From contig JAIPEK010000164.1 in NCBI GenBank assembly GCA_021737205.1, positions 1 to 5,587 of the forward strand: DNA of 5,587 bases. Reading direction: 5' to 3'. Both the position numbers and the translations under genes were made by a program. The DNA comes from Desulfarculaceae bacterium. GTDB lineage: Bacteria > Desulfobacterota > Desulfobacteria > Desulfobacterales > Desulfobacteraceae. Below the pieces are notes generated by a model, which worked only from the letters and a program-made list of their open reading frames with translations, was not told the DNA's origin and did not search any database. Positions 5,204-5,587 of the stretch are shown here, piece by piece (position 1 is the stretch's first letter; each line of letters begins with the position of its first letter).

Positions 5204-5214
5204 CTGCATAAACC

Positions 5215-5587
5215 GTGACCTCGGAACACGGAAGAGAGTTCCTTAAAGGGGCCAGGGATACCATCCCCCTGATTCTGGGGGCGATTCCCTTCGGCATCAT
5301 TTTCGGGACCCTGGCATCAGGCACCGATCTTTCATTCGGTGCGGCCATGGCCATGTCCCTGTTTGTCTTCGCCGGGTCGGCCCAGTTCATCGCCATCGGG
5401 CTTGTCAACCAGGGGACAGCGTGGTTGGTCATTGTATTGACCACGTTCGTGGTGAACCTGCGCCATCTTTTGTACGGGGCGGCCCTGGTGCCGTATTACC
5501 GGAAACTCTCCCAAGGCTGGAAGGTTCTGCTGTCGTTCGGCCTCACCGACGAGACCTTTGCAGTCTCCTGCATGAGATACAAACAAC
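5215..5587 (+). CDS. azlC: AzlC-family branched-chain amino acid permease, N-terminal part
   Basis: The first 124 residues of an integral inner-membrane protein of the AzlC family (usually about 230 residues), which with the small partner AzlD exports branched-chain amino acids. Evidence includes the N-terminal motif GARDTIPLILGAIPFGIIFG, FAGSAQFIAIGL, and the signature VVNLRHLLYGAAL, followed by FGLTDETFAV; three or so hydrophobic membrane segments are visible. The start is the GTG at 5215: an in-frame stop lies at 5209-5211, and the next ATG (5347) would remove the first conserved helix. No convincing Shine-Dalgarno precedes the GTG. Only 11 bases separate it from the scaffold gene stop, so it is probably read from the same transcript and may depend on translational re-initiation. 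The gene runs past the window, and azlD cannot be seen. Confidence 0.93.
   Translation, partial: MTSEHGREFLKGARDTIPLILGAIPFGIIFGTLASGTDLSFGAAMAMSLFVFAGSAQFIAIGLVNQGTAWLVIVLTTFVVNLRHLLYGAALVPYYRKLSQGWKVLLSFGLTDETFAVSCMRYKQ

Overview
The window looks like chromosomal DNA of a strictly anaerobic, probably sulfate-reducing member of the Desulfobacterota (inferred). Three things suggest this: moderate GC content; a σ54-centred regulatory layout with a PAS-type enhancer-binding protein; and several small conserved proteins of a kind I associate with sulfate reducers, next to a single-cluster ferredoxin, a NifU-like scaffold and a cytochrome bd oxidase. I cannot place genus or species from the sequence alone.

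Layout. Positions 1-884 (minus strand) hold the N-terminal two thirds of cydA, cytochrome bd quinol oxidase subunit I, cut by the window edge. A control region of about 390 bp (885-1278) separates it from a divergent plus-strand cluster of four genes: a HEAT-repeat-like protein (1279-1959), a 117-residue conserved hypothetical (1961-2314), a 70-residue helical conserved hypothetical (2353-2565) and a monocluster 4Fe-4S ferredoxin (2562-2780). A strong intrinsic terminator at 2823-2855 closes the cluster. A σ54-dependent regulator (PAS, AAA+, Fis-type HTH) follows at 3007-4404. Positions 4405-4699 hold an inverted-repeat element and a σ70-like promoter. Then come a NifU/IscU-like Fe-S scaffold with a Cys-rich tail (4700-5203) and, 11 bases on, the start of an AzlC-family permease (5215 to the window end).

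Main observation. The cydA/HEAT intergenic region contains back-to-back -24/-12 (σ54) promoter matches. The one facing cydA (952-967) fits the consensus at every specified position. The one facing the HEAT-gene cluster (1147-1162) has two mismatches but exact GG-N10-GC spacing. Between them lie two copies of a dyad, TGTAT-N4-ATACA (1046-1059) and TGTGT-N4-ATACA (1078-1091), whose starts are 32 bp apart, about three helical turns. They sit roughly 90-140 bp upstream of both predicted start sites, which is where enhancer-binding-protein sites usually lie. The same GATACA/TGTATC half-sites form a perfect palindrome (2961-2980) just before the σ54 regulator gene.

Proposed model (inference). The PAS regulator carries four clustered Cys in its sensor domain. 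It could sense oxygen or redox state, bind the shared enhancer, and switch on both the bd oxidase, which would remove O2, and the small-protein/ferredoxin cluster. The adjacent Fe-S scaffold gene has its own σ70-like promoter and may be functionally related, for example in Fe-S cluster repair.
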